From contig JAFQSQ010000009.1 of the NCBI GenBank assembly GCA_017409465.1, forward strand, positions 1 to 64,000: a stretch of 64,000 nt of DNA, in the 5' to 3' direction. Source of the DNA: Akkermansia sp. (GTDB lineage: Bacteria; Verrucomicrobiota; Verrucomicrobiia; Verrucomicrobiales; Akkermansiaceae). Below the pieces are notes generated by a model. It was given only the letters and a program-made list of their open reading frames with translations, searched no databases and was not told the origin of the DNA. Position 1 is the first letter of the stretch; every line of letters starts with the position of its first letter. This document shows, piece by piece, positions 35,215 to 43,829 of the stretch. The position numbers were made by a program, and so were the translations under genes.

Positions 35215-36276
35215 ATGAGCACTGTGTTGAAGATAAGCCTGATGGCGTTGGGTGCTGCCTGTGTGCTGTTGCTGGCGGGCGGTTTTCCCCTGATGGGTGC
35301 GCCGGAAGTGTATCGCGGTGGTGCCATGCTTCTGTTGGGGCTGGTGAGCACGCTGCTGTGCCTGTGGGGCGCGTGGCGGATTGCTGCCGGGCAGCGAGTG
35401 CGGCTGGTGTTCGGCCTCGTGTTCCTCTTCTTTGCCGTCATTGGGCTGGTGATACTGGGAAGCTACACCGCGCAGGGCTTCGCCTTTGCGCAGCAGGGCG
35501 GCCCCATGTGGATGGGGGCGCTGGCTATGTTCTGCACGGCTCTCTCCGGGGTGGTGTTCTTTGTCGTGTTCGGGTATCTGACCTATCGTGTGATGACGCG
35601 TCGTCTGTGGCTGGCCGGCATCCATGCGGCGCTGGCCTTGCTGGCCATCGGGGTGTACGTGGACTACAAGTATGAAGTACGCACCATGCTGACCCTCCCG
35701 GCAGACGGAACAGCGGCGGATTCCGTGCGCACCCGCGCGGGCGAGGTGCTGCCGCTGGGCTTCTCGCTGAAGGTGGAGTCCTTTGCCGTGTCGTACTACG
35801 ACAACGTGAGCTACACGCTCTACACCATGGAGCAGGGGCGCCCGGTGAATCCCATTCAGCTGGAAGTGCAGGGGAACAGGCTGGTGGCCGGGGATGAAAG
35901 CTGGGATAAGAGCCTGTTGGAAACTGCCCCCGGTATGCAGCATCCTTTTTATCTCGTGCCGGGCAATCCGCCGCGCGTGATTTTGCAGAACCCGCCTGCG
36001 GTGAAGGATTACTGTGCCAACTGTGTGGTGAATACCGACCATCGCGGCCGCCCGGAGCAGCGTCGCCAGCAGCTGCGGGTGAATGAGCCCATCTCCTGCA
36101 AGGGCTGGCTCATCTCTCTGGTGTCCTATGACGCGCACCATGGCAGGACGCTGGTGCGGATGCAGGCGCGCCGCGCTCCCGGTCGCATTGCTGCGCTCAG
36201 CGGTATGGTCGGTATCATTATCTGCTCTGCCTGCTGGTGCTGGTGGAAGAAAGAGGAAACGGAGGTGCAGGCATGA
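35215..36276 (+). CDS. ResB-like cytochrome c biogenesis protein
   Basis: The 353-residue protein has four N-terminal membrane helices (to about residue 155), a large periplasmic domain (about 165-320) with LPLGFSLKVESFAVSYYD, and a final helix (about 325-345). This is the ResB/Ccs1 topology. ResB and CcsA carry haem to the outside and attach it to apocytochrome c. Identity is supported by the four-base ATGA overlap with the clear ccsA gene. The protein is shorter than B. subtilis ResB (542), with a reduced periplasmic domain. Confidence 0.75.
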   Translation: MSTVLKISLMALGAACVLLLAGGFPLMGAPEVYRGGAMLLLGLVSTLLCLWGAWRIAAGQRVRLVFGLVFLFFAVIGLVILGSYTAQGFAFAQQGGPMWMGALAMFCTALSGVVFFVVFGYLTYRVMTRRLWLAGIHAALALLAIGVYVDYKYEVRTMLTLPADGTAADSVRTRAGEVLPLGFSLKVESFAVSYYDNVSYTLYTMEQGRPVNPIQLEVQGNRLVAGDESWDKSLLETAPGMQHPFYLVPGNPPRVILQNPPAVKDYCANCVVNTDHRGRPEQRRQQLRVNEPISCKGWLISLVSYDAHHGRTLVRMQARRAPGRIAALSGMVGIIICSACWCWWKKEETEVQA

Positions 36277-37037
36277 GTTACTTAGTCTATACTCTGACGA
36301 TTCTGTGTCTGCTGGCCTGCCTCGTGACGGTGGCGGCGGCCTGCCGGGCGCGAGAGTCGGCTGCCCGTCGTGCCCATTTGGCGGATTGGGTGCTGGCGGT
36401 GATGTTGTTTGCGGCGGATTGGGTGCTGGCGCAGGCGCCGCCTTTTGGCAACATGCGGCACGTGCTGGCCTTCTTCCCACTGGTCATGTACCCGGCGGCG
36501 GTGTATCTGCGGCGGTATCGCGGACTGTGCGTGGACGGCTGGTTGGCGGCGGCATCGGCGTTGGCGCTCATCGGGGCGCTCTGCATGCCCTTGCAGGCAA
36601 GCTGGCGGCAGATGCCCGCCCTGCAATCCCCCTGGTTTGCCCCACATGTGATTTCCTATGTTCTGTCCTACGGCCTGATGACCGTGGCGGCGCTGATGGT
36701 GCTCATCCGCCCGCTGCGCGGAGAGAAAGCGGCGCAGGATGAAAACACGGCAGATGCGCTGGTGAAACTGGCGTTCCCGTTCATGACCTTTGGCCTCTGG
36801 AGCGGAGCGCTCTGGGCAGATGCCGCCTGGGGGGCATACTGGTCCTGGGATATCAAGGAGGTCTGGGCACTCATCACCTGGTGTGTCTATCTCATCTACC
36901 TGCACACGGAGCGTCATGTTGCCTTTGCTGCGTGGCGGCGCCCCCTGTTGCTGCTGGGCTTTGCGGCGGTGCTGGTGACCTTCTTTGTGGTGAACCTGCT
37001 GCCCAATATCCAATCCCTGCACAGCTACGCGCAATAG
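36273..37037 (+). CDS. ccsA: CcsA/ResC cytochrome c haem-handling protein
   Basis: The 254-residue integral membrane protein contains the tryptophan-rich haem motif WGAYWSWDIKEVWALITW near residue 190, with flanking helices and a His in HTERHVAFAAW. It works with the ResB-like protein in system II cytochrome c maturation. The ATG overlaps the previous stop (ATGA), indicating translational coupling. Only 38 bp separate it from the convergent tonB-like gene. Confidence 0.9.
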   Translation: MSYLVYTLTILCLLACLVTVAAACRARESAARRAHLADWVLAVMLFAADWVLAQAPPFGNMRHVLAFFPLVMYPAAVYLRRYRGLCVDGWLAAASALALIGALCMPLQASWRQMPALQSPWFAPHVISYVLSYGLMTVAALMVLIRPLRGEKAAQDENTADALVKLAFPFMTFGLWSGALWADAAWGAYWSWDIKEVWALITWCVYLIYLHTERHVAFAAWRRPLLLLGFAAVLVTFFVVNLLPNIQSLHSYAQ

Positions 37038-37075
37038 GCCCGTGCGGCTGAGTCAGGAGGCGGGGGCATGCGGCG

Positions 37076-37786
37076 TCAATCCTCCAGCCTGTATCGGATG
37101 GTGGTTCGCAAGGTGGAGACGATGGCGGCAGCACCATTTTGTGCGGCACGGAAGCGCCAGTGCCGCAGAATCCAGCGGCGGGTGTGTTCGGCAAAATCCG
37201 GGTGAACCGCGGTGAGAATATCCACCGCTGTGGGAATCCCCGCAGCATCGATGTGGATGCAGATACCCACATCTCCTTCCATGCGCCGCTGTTTCATGCG
37301 GGCCGGGTAGGGGGGATGCGGCGTTTTCAGTGGAGCCGCGACCATCGTTTTCACCGGTGCGGATGCTTGCTTGGCGGTGCGGGGGGCGGCGCTCTTTTTG
37401 ATTTCGGGCAGGAACGGGATGCCGTCCCCCGGCTCTTCGTAGGGGAGTGGTTCATCCGCATGAGCTATCGGCTCTATCGTCATATCGGGGAAAATAAACT
37501 CCGGCGGCATGGGCGGCGGGATGAGTGGTTGCGGCTCCGAAGTCGGGGGGGCGCTGCGGCTGGTGAGCATCTCCTGCGGAGGGGGGAATGATTCCGGCTC
37601 GGTGTAGGCGATACCGTGGAAATGGGTGTTGCCGCTGCCAATGACGAGCCGCACCTGCTGCAACAGCAGGCAGGCCGATGCCGCCAGAAGCGCGCCGGTG
37701 AGCCCGCAGCTGCGCCATGCCGTGCGCTCGCGTCGGCGAAGCAACTGCACCGGGGAAATGCGGCTGAAGCGGGTGAAACGACTCAT
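37076..37786 (-). CDS. TonB-family energy transducer
   Basis: The 236-residue protein has an N-terminal membrane anchor (about residues 28-48), a Pro/Glu-rich periplasmic linker (PPMPPEFIFPDM, EPLPYEEPGDG) and a C-terminal TonB domain with PHPPYPARMKQRRMEGDVG and the DAAGIPTAVDIL strand. It is the third gene of the cobalamin-riboswitch operon and its start overlaps the stop of the preceding gene. It probably energises the TonB-dependent receptor of the same operon. ExbB and ExbD genes are not in the window. Confidence 0.85.
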   Translation of the reverse strand: MSRFTRFSRISPVQLLRRRERTAWRSCGLTGALLAASACLLLQQVRLVIGSGNTHFHGIAYTEPESFPPPQEMLTSRSAPPTSEPQPLIPPPMPPEFIFPDMTIEPIAHADEPLPYEEPGDGIPFLPEIKKSAAPRTAKQASAPVKTMVAAPLKTPHPPYPARMKQRRMEGDVGICIHIDAAGIPTAVDILTAVHPDFAEHTRRWILRHWRFRAAQNGAAAIVSTLRTTIRYRLED

Positions 37787-39594
37787 GGCGCGGGGGAGGT
37801 ATCAATCCAGTACAGGTGTGCATCCTCCACTTCATAGGGAGTCGGGGTGGAGAATCGGCAGGTCTCGCAGTCCGGGAAGCGGACGTGCGGGTGGCAGATG
37901 AGCCGCACGACGTTTTCTTTCCAGCCCGGCAGCCAGATGCACAGCTCCGCAATGCGGGTATCAGCCGCAGCGATGGCACGGGCCAGCTCATCGCGGGTGC
38001 GCGCCTGCTCACAGGCATCTATGGCGGCATTCAGTGCGGTATCATTCACGCCGAACGGTGCATCCGGCCCGCCGGCACCGGCACCGAAGAAACGTCTGTA
38101 ATCCGGGAACGGCTCTCCCGGCATGGCGGCCCAGAAGAGGAGCTGGTGGCGCTGCTCATCCTCCTTTCGCTGTGCGGTTTGCCAGGGTACGGCATCCGGC
38201 ACTATTTCCGCGCCGCAGACGGCGGCACTCTGCACCAGAATGCTGACCAGCGTGCTGATTTTGTCGTGCGGGGTGTAGGTGAGCCGGATGCTCAGTCGCG
38301 AGCCGTCCTCCTGCTGCAGAATCCCGTCTGCCCCCTGAACGGTGTACCCCGCACGGGCAAAGGCCGCGCGGGCTTCCTGCACATCAAACTGGTGGCAGGG
38401 CGTTCCGTCAGGACTCAGATCGCCGTAGCCGGAGGCAAAGGTGCGCAGCCGCTCACCCTCGCCCCGGAAAATAAGCTGCACGGCTCGCTCCATGTCCAGG
38501 GCGTGCATGAGCCCGCGCCGGAGATGCGGACAGGACAGCGTGCGGGTGTTGAAGGCAATGCCATAGGGCGGCAGGGGATATTCCGCACGGAAAATGTGGC
38601 GCTGCAGCGGCGGGGGAGCGGTTTCGGCGCGTTGGTGCCAGGCGGTGATGTTGCGTGTTTGCAGCATGTCCAGCCGCCCCCTCATGAGGAGCTCCCAGGC
38701 TTGCGCCTCATCCGTGGGGAAGTGGTGTTCCACGGCATCGGCATTGCAGCTGTAGCGGTAGTATTTCCTGTCTTTTGCCCACCAGTCCCGCACCCGCACC
38801 AGCTCAATCATGCGCCCGCGCTCCGTTCTGCCGACGGTGTAGCCGCCGGTGCCGGGCGGGATGCGGTGGGCATAGCGCTTGCGGTAGTCGCTGCCGAACT
38901 CGGCGTAGAAGCCCGGTTCTGCGGCATGGAGCAGGGCGGCGGCGGTCAGCACGGGTTGCAGTGTGGTTTCCCGCAGCGTGACGGCGAGGCATTCGTCACC
39001 CTCCACGCACACTTCCTCCACGGCGGAGGTCAGCGCATCCGCGCATCCTGCTTCTGCCCGCAGCAGCGCCCCCAGTGCATAGTCAGCCGCCCGTACGGGA
39101 CACCCGTTGGAGTAGGTGGCGGCGGCATTCAGACGAAACCGGACGGTTCGCCCGGCAACCGACCAGTGACTCGCCGTTCCGGGGATTTCGTTGCCCGTGA
39201 CGGGATGCCGCCGCACGAGCGGCACCTCGATGGCGGTGAAGAGATTGTAGTGGAAGAACTGCGGCTGCGGGCTGCCGAAGGCAAGGAAGTTGGCGGGATA
39301 TGGCCCCACATTGCAGCGGCGCATACGGCCGCCTTTCCGGGCAGCGGAATCGCCAATCTCCGGCTCTTGCATACCGTCCTGCCAGCTCAGCCCGGTGGGG
39401 GGCTCCCCCCCGCAGCGCAGCCGGAATCCTGTCACCCGCGCTGCGCGTTCCCACATGTCGGTGGGGTAGGCTGCTGGGGCAGAGCGCTGCTCTACCGACT
39501 GCGGTTGCGGGGCAGGGCGGTGTGTGGCCCACCATGCGGCCCCCGTGAGCAGCATGAGCAGAATCACACAGATGATACCCCATCCTTTTTTCAT
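37783..39594 (-). CDS. Family-5 solute-binding protein of ABC peptide/nickel type
   Basis: The 603-residue protein has an N-terminal hydrophobic anchor without a lipobox (WGIICVILLMLLTGAAWWAT) and a large periplasmic body with the SBP_bac_5 fold: FHYNLFTAIEVPLVRRHP, RLNAAATYSNGCPVRAADY, and LRRGLMHALDMERAVQLIF. Family members bind oligopeptides, murein peptides, nickel or cobalt chelates. It lies between a TonB-dependent receptor and TonB under a cobalamin riboswitch, yet no ABC permease or ATPase genes are adjacent. It may pass a corrinoid- or cobalt-related ligand on from the receptor. The ligand is unknown. Confidence 0.82.
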   Translation of the reverse strand: MKKGWGIICVILLMLLTGAAWWATHRPAPQPQSVEQRSAPAAYPTDMWERAARVTGFRLRCGGEPPTGLSWQDGMQEPEIGDSAARKGGRMRRCNVGPYPANFLAFGSPQPQFFHYNLFTAIEVPLVRRHPVTGNEIPGTASHWSVAGRTVRFRLNAAATYSNGCPVRAADYALGALLRAEAGCADALTSAVEEVCVEGDECLAVTLRETTLQPVLTAAALLHAAEPGFYAEFGSDYRKRYAHRIPPGTGGYTVGRTERGRMIELVRVRDWWAKDRKYYRYSCNADAVEHHFPTDEAQAWELLMRGRLDMLQTRNITAWHQRAETAPPPLQRHIFRAEYPLPPYGIAFNTRTLSCPHLRRGLMHALDMERAVQLIFRGEGERLRTFASGYGDLSPDGTPCHQFDVQEARAAFARAGYTVQGADGILQQEDGSRLSIRLTYTPHDKISTLVSILVQSAAVCGAEIVPDAVPWQTAQRKEDEQRHQLLFWAAMPGEPFPDYRRFFGAGAGGPDAPFGVNDTALNAAIDACEQARTRDELARAIAAADTRIAELCIWLPGWKENVVRLICHPHVRFPDCETCRFSTPTPYEVEDAHLYWIDTSPAP

Positions 39595-41564
39595 CAGAAC
39601 GAGATGGTGCAGCCGCCGTGAAGGGAGATACCGGCGCTGATGACGGAGTGAGCCGCGCTGTCCCAGGCACTTTCGATGACGTATTTCTGGTTGGTGAGGT
39701 TTTCCACACGGGCATGCAGGGTCAGATGCTCATTCACCTCATACCGGGCATACCATCGCAGGGAATAGTAGGCATCCAGCTTCGTGGCCACGGGATTTCC
39801 CTCAAAATTACTCCGCCCGGCGGCGGCCGTCAGTCCGATGCCGGTGGTCAGCCCCTCCAGCGGTGAGGTGTGGAGGTCTCCCGACCAGGTCTGGCGGGCA
39901 GAGGCGGGTATCTGGCGGTCATCGGAGGTCTTGGGCGAGGTGAGGGTACAGGCCAGCTTGTAGCCGGTGTCCCAGGCATCGTTCCACCCGCCGGTGAGGG
40001 CGATTTCCACCCCCTGCGCGGTCTGGTGTCCGGCGGCGTTGCGGTAGGTGTAGCCCTCATCGGCAAAGACGGTTTCGATGGCATCCTCCATGCGGGTGAG
40101 GAAGAGCGTGACGCTGAGGCTGTGTCCCAGGATGAACTCATGCTCCATGCCGACATCGAACGATATGGCCTTGGCACAGTCAATATCCGGATTGCCACGG
40201 TAGATGGTGGGGCCGTAGCCGTAATCGGCCCCGTGGTAGACGCTGTTGCTGTGCTGGAACGAGCTTGGCGCGCGGTAGCTCTGACCGACGGAGCCGAACA
40301 GGCGCGTCCTCTGCTGATTGAAGCGGTAGGAGCTTGCCAGTCGCGCGTTCAGCAGGCTGTCAAAATTGCTGCTGCGGTCCAGCCGGAGAGCCAGAGAATT
40401 ATCCCAGCCGTCCACGGGGCGGTAGTGATGCTCTGCAAAGAGCCCGTAGGTGTTGTCCAGATTACTGTTGGTGTTGCGGTCGGATGTCTCGTACACGCTC
40501 GCCACATCGTATTGGTTGCGAATCCAGGAAAATCCCGCCGTGGTCGTGTTGTTTTTATTCCACCGGTAGGCGTTGCGCCATTCCAGCTGCACATTCCGCA
40601 AATCCGAGTACCAGCCGTGCCCCAGCATATAGTCCGAGCCATAGTACCCCGCCATCAGGCTGCTCGTCCAGGCACGGCTGAGCTTCACCTCCCCTTTTGC
40701 CGTCACCAGATTGGTGCGGAAGGTGTAGGGAGAGACGCCGTAGAGCGACCCGTAGTGATACGAGGCATCCTCCCGGCGGTAGGTGGCGGTGAGCGTGGTC
40801 TCTTCATTCACCTGATAGTCCAGCCGCAGCGCCTGGGCAAAGTTTTCATAGCGCCCGGCGTGTTTACCCGGCATTTTTCGCCCGTCTGCCAGAGTGATAT
40901 CGTTGTTGGTATGCTCATAGGTGGAGGAAAGGAACCAGGCGAGGTCGTCCTGTTCGCCCTGTGTGGTGATATTGCCGGTATAGGAATCGTGGCTGCCTCC
41001 TTCGTTGAAGATGGAGACGGCAGGCTTGTCGCTGCTGCCTTTCGGGGTTTCCATGTAGATGACGCCCGCCATGGAGGTGCCGCCGTAGGTCGCTCCCTGC
41101 GCCCCGCGCAGCACCTCCAGCGTGCCCAGATCAAAGAGATTCGTGCGCGCCATGACATTGGAGCTCAGAATCCCGCTTCCGGAAAGCCCGGAGAGACGCA
41201 TGCCGTCAATCATCGGCATGAAACTGTCACCGCTGCTCAGCCCGCGGATGACCACATTGCAGATGTTGCCGCGCTGGTTCTCGCCGCCGCCGCTCAGGCT
41301 GTAGACCCCGGGCACGGTGGTCAGCGCTTCGGCGGCGGTGTAGATTCCCTCTTTTTTCAGCTCGGGAATATCCAGCACCGTGACGGATACGCCGGAGCGG
41401 TCGTAGGCCAGGGCATTGCCGGCATGAGCCGACACCGTGATGGCGGGCATCTCTGCGCTCACTTCATCCGCTGCGGGAGCAACGGGGCACACACCTGCCA
41501 GCAAGAGGACAGGCACAATCGTTCGGAAAGCACCCCCCAGGGGTGCATGGTTTTCTTGTATCAT
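39594..41564 (-). CDS. TonB-dependent outer-membrane receptor, BtuB-like by regulation
   Basis: The 656-residue protein has a signal peptide ending in APAAD, a TonB-box-like ITVSA near residue 40, a plug domain (LKKEGIYTAAEALTTVPGVY, GTLEVLRGAQGATYGGTSMA) and a 22-strand-type barrel ending in a terminal Phe (GCTISF). It is directly preceded by a cobalamin riboswitch, so corrinoid uptake is the most likely role. Sequence alone would not separate it from siderophore receptors. The MIQENHAP start at 41564 is immediately downstream of the riboswitch; upstream in-frame codons fall inside the RNA element. Its stop overlaps the next start. Confidence 0.88.
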   Translation of the reverse strand: MIQENHAPLGGAFRTIVPVLLLAGVCPVAPAADEVSAEMPAITVSAHAGNALAYDRSGVSVTVLDIPELKKEGIYTAAEALTTVPGVYSLSGGGENQRGNICNVVIRGLSSGDSFMPMIDGMRLSGLSGSGILSSNVMARTNLFDLGTLEVLRGAQGATYGGTSMAGVIYMETPKGSSDKPAVSIFNEGGSHDSYTGNITTQGEQDDLAWFLSSTYEHTNNDITLADGRKMPGKHAGRYENFAQALRLDYQVNEETTLTATYRREDASYHYGSLYGVSPYTFRTNLVTAKGEVKLSRAWTSSLMAGYYGSDYMLGHGWYSDLRNVQLEWRNAYRWNKNNTTTAGFSWIRNQYDVASVYETSDRNTNSNLDNTYGLFAEHHYRPVDGWDNSLALRLDRSSNFDSLLNARLASSYRFNQQRTRLFGSVGQSYRAPSSFQHSNSVYHGADYGYGPTIYRGNPDIDCAKAISFDVGMEHEFILGHSLSVTLFLTRMEDAIETVFADEGYTYRNAAGHQTAQGVEIALTGGWNDAWDTGYKLACTLTSPKTSDDRQIPASARQTWSGDLHTSPLEGLTTGIGLTAAAGRSNFEGNPVATKLDAYYSLRWYARYEVNEHLTLHARVENLTNQKYVIESAWDSAAHSVISAGISLHGGCTISF

Positions 41565-41599
41565 TGTATGTTGGCCGGGACGCGGGGCAGTGCATCGCC

Positions 41600-41775
41600 A
41601 CCCCATTGGTCTGGCGAACTCCCCGGGCTGGCATTCCGACTCAGCTGCCGCCCATCGGCGGTTGCAACACGGTTGCGGCACAGCGACGGATTCTCACCGT
41701 CTTTCCCATCTATTTCCTGCGGCTTCCCGCCGCCTCCCGGGTGTTCTCCCACGCGCAGACAGGCACGCAGGTACG
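41600..41775 (-). promoter_or_regulatory. Cobalamin riboswitch
   Basis: The minus strand carries the conserved landmarks of the B12 riboswitch in order. GGTGAGAATCC lies near 41700-41690, followed by the CTGTGCCGCAACCGT junction. The B12-box region AGTCGGAATGCCAGCC lies near 41641-41626. Upstream paired elements reach to about 41775. It ends roughly 40 nt before the receptor's ATG. With cobalamin bound it should reduce expression of the receptor, binding protein and TonB genes. Boundaries are approximate. Confidence 0.9.
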
Positions 41776-41912
41776 CCCCCTATCTAACCATAATTACCCC
41801 CGCTCGGCAAGCCCCTTTTTGGGCTTTAAAAATCTGTTTACCCCGCCGGAGCAACTTCCCCGAGCCTATTCGTATTTCCTGAGCGATTTCCCCGCTGCGG
41901 AGTGATCCATTC

Positions 41913-41950
41913 AAAAAGCCGCTGTTCCTCTTCCGGGACAGCGGCTTTTT
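41913..41950. terminator. Bidirectional terminator after hipA
   Basis: AAAAAGCCGCTGT (41913-41925) pairs perfectly with ACAGCGGCTTTTT (41938-41950). The stem itself carries A- and T-runs, so it works in both directions. It ends hipBA and separates it from the riboswitch operon. Confidence 0.8.
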
Positions 41951-41977
41951 GAGAAGTGGTTCGGTAAACGCAAGTTG

Positions 41978-43201
41978 CTATCTCAGGAGTCGGAGTGCAT
42001 TCAGGCAACGCTGCAAGATGTTCTGCTTTAAATCTGCAATAAACAACATATCCGGGACTGACAGTCTGAGTTCTTCTGCCGCGTTGGGCAATTGCTCTAT
42101 GACCTGCCGCATAACCGTTTGAATCTCTTTCAGAACAAAGGCTCGGGGCAGTTGGATTTCATCTGCAAAATGTTCCCACTGAGCTTTTCCTATACGGGCG
42201 GGATTACGTATTCCCCCGATATTCATGGCTAAGTCGCCATTGAATTGAGGATATTGCAGTGTGCTGATTAAATCGTAAAAAGGAGCTAAGCGTAGACCTC
42301 CTTTTATTGTGCAAAGCGAAAGATTTTTGGCATGGGCGTCCATGTTACCTATACACAGATTAAAAGCAGCCCAACGCACCAATAACATGATATCCGGAGC
42401 CGGAAGCGTGGAATATGTTCTGAGCAGTTCCGCACATGTGCGGAATCCCGGACCTCCATCACATTCATATTTCATGGCTGAGGGCAAACTCGCCAGTTGA
42501 CAGAAATCTTCCTGCGGAATGCGTTGCAGGGAGCTGCCTGATTCTCGACGGTCATAGCGCTGCACAACAAGAGAGCTGATGCCGGGCAAGGGCAGAAACT
42601 CCGTAGCTGCAACATGCCGCAAGACTCGGGTTGCCAGTTTCATGCAGAACAACTCATTAACAACGCTGCTCTTCACTCGTTCCATGGGCGTTTTGATAAT
42701 GCAGTTGCTGGCGGCACCATGAAGAGGCAAGTGAAATATACCTTTTTTGCGAAAAAGCGGAAACTTGTTTTGTGCCCCCGCCAGAGAGAAAGAGACTCCG
42801 GGACGATTGCTGGCCAGAGGGTATTGAGGAAGATGTGTGAGGATGTCAATCAGCTCATTTTCTTCTAACGCTTTATACTCTCCCGATGATTGCGGAGCTC
42901 CAAGAGAAAAAGCTCCTGCGCAATCGCGTCCGATTTGCTTCATCAACGAGAAATAGTTGTTTGCAGAGATGCCAAAACGCTGCGATATGGCCAGGCGGAT
43001 GGCAGCTTCCGGCAGGAGATTTTCAATGAAATATTCTACGGCCTTGCCCATATGCATCCCAGAATCCAGCGGGAGGTGAACGGAAAGAGGAAAACCATCT
43101 TTTTTCCAATCTTCCGAATAGGCAATATAATATTCGGCCTGTTCGGTCATACCAAATGAACCTACTTCTCTGTCTCCATGGTATACGGGCAATTCTTTCA
43201 T
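41978..43201 (-). CDS. hipA: HipA-family serine/threonine kinase toxin
   Basis: The 407-residue protein contains the HipA N-terminal domain (1 to about 110), the flexible nucleotide loop in VSFSLAGAQNKFPL (about 137-150) that includes the autophosphorylated serine in E. coli, the catalytic loop IGNMDAHAKNLSL near residue 285, and the metal motif APFYDL soon after. In E. coli HipA phosphorylates glutamyl-tRNA synthetase and induces growth arrest. The ATG overlaps the hipB stop, which couples toxin to antitoxin. Composition is slightly AT-richer than the neighbours. Confidence 0.92.
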   Translation of the reverse strand: MKELPVYHGDREVGSFGMTEQAEYYIAYSEDWKKDGFPLSVHLPLDSGMHMGKAVEYFIENLLPEAAIRLAISQRFGISANNYFSLMKQIGRDCAGAFSLGAPQSSGEYKALEENELIDILTHLPQYPLASNRPGVSFSLAGAQNKFPLFRKKGIFHLPLHGAASNCIIKTPMERVKSSVVNELFCMKLATRVLRHVAATEFLPLPGISSLVVQRYDRRESGSSLQRIPQEDFCQLASLPSAMKYECDGGPGFRTCAELLRTYSTLPAPDIMLLVRWAAFNLCIGNMDAHAKNLSLCTIKGGLRLAPFYDLISTLQYPQFNGDLAMNIGGIRNPARIGKAQWEHFADEIQLPRAFVLKEIQTVMRQVIEQLPNAAEELRLSVPDMLFIADLKQNILQRCLNALRLLR

Positions 43202-43428
43202 GCTTTATGGTCTCCTCTACATTTCGCAAAAAGTTCAATACCAAGCATAGCGCATGTTTTCAGCACGATAATGAAGCTTACATTCCGCGCACCTCTCTCT
43301 AATTCCCCCAGCAAGCGAGGACTACACGCAAGCATGGCTGCCAGCGTTTCAATGGACAGCCCGGCTTCTTTTCTTTGTTGCCTGATGATGCTCCCTATGT
43401 CTGACAAATCTTGTATTTTCATCCCCAT
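43198..43428 (-). CDS. hipB: HipB-type antitoxin, Xre-family regulator
   Basis: The 76-residue protein is a single helix-turn-helix domain (IGSIIRQQRKEAGLSIETLA, then SPRLLGELERGARNV), matching HipB antitoxins that bind HipA and repress the operon. Two Met codons lie six bases apart at 43428 and 43422. The promoter position favours the first. The coding start is covered by a perfect 16-bp palindrome. Confidence 0.88.
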   Translation of the reverse strand: MGMKIQDLSDIGSIIRQQRKEAGLSIETLAAMLACSPRLLGELERGARNVSFIIVLKTCAMLGIELFAKCRGDHKA

Positions 43429-43435
43429 GGGGATG
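43420..43435. promoter_or_regulatory. Perfect palindrome, probable HipB operator
   Basis: CATCCCCATGGGGATG is a perfect 16-bp palindrome. It starts at the -10 box and covers the predicted transcription start and both hipB start codons. E. coli HipB binds TATCC-N8-GGATA; here the ATCC/GGAT half sites are two bases closer. Confidence 0.6.
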
Positions 43436-43463
43436 TTTTAGTCTTTTTTTGCATATTTGTCAA
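43435..43463 (-). promoter_or_regulatory. Predicted leaderless hipBA promoter
   Basis: On the minus strand, TTGACA (43458-43463), a 17-bp spacer and TAAAAC (43435-43440). The hipB ATG at 43428 is the seventh base after the -10 box. Confidence 0.6.
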
Positions 43464-43470
43464 CAAAATC

Positions 43471-43658
43471 TTCCCTTTATGTAATAAAATGTATCAAAAT
43501 TCCATACTTAACCGTATTTATTCCCTTTATGTAGGTTTTTTTTACAATAGACCACGCCGAGATCCTATCATTTGTTCCGAGGATGATTATGTAGATATGT
43601 GGCAAAGAGTGCCGAGTTAGAGTTCATATCCCCAGGCAGCTTCGCATTTGAAATGCGA
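43471..43658. repeat. Gene-free stretch with a direct repeat and a 17-bp dyad
   Basis: The 366 bases between hipB's promoter and tatD's hold no supportable gene. TTCCCTTTATGTA occurs at 43471-43483 and again at 43521-43533, exactly 50 bp apart. At 43642-43658 is a perfect dyad TCGCATT-TGA-AATGCGA that resembles a site upstream of the PEP-CTERM gene. Confidence 0.4.
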
Positions 43659-43794
43659 TACGTTGCCGTGCGTGGGAGCCCAGGCCGAGTCTTGCCACTG
43701 TGCAAGGAAGCCGGGTGCTATAGCATGTTGTTTCATGTGTGAATCAGCAAGCCCGAGATCTTTGGGCTGCGTGGGGGGAGCTTTCTTCATTTGC

Positions 43795-43823
43795 TTGACT
43801 TTCTGTTCCCGATGGGGTACAAC
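43795..43823 (+). promoter_or_regulatory. Predicted leaderless tatD promoter
   Basis: TTGACT (43795-43800), a 17-bp spacer and TACAAC (43818-43823). The ATG at 43830 is the seventh base after the -10 box. Confidence 0.55.
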
Positions 43824-43829
43824 CTGCGC

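Noticed and set aside
34069..36480. A minus-strand reading frame continuing 800 codons upstream of the helicase gene
   Set aside because: It is antisense to the LpxR-like, resB-like and ccsA genes, its translation is low-complexity His/Gln/Pro/Arg, and the helicase family start is clearly at 34068.
37816..41882. Two long plus-strand frames opposite the binding protein and receptor genes
   Set aside because: They mirror well-supported minus-strand genes, run through the riboswitch, and have no family features.
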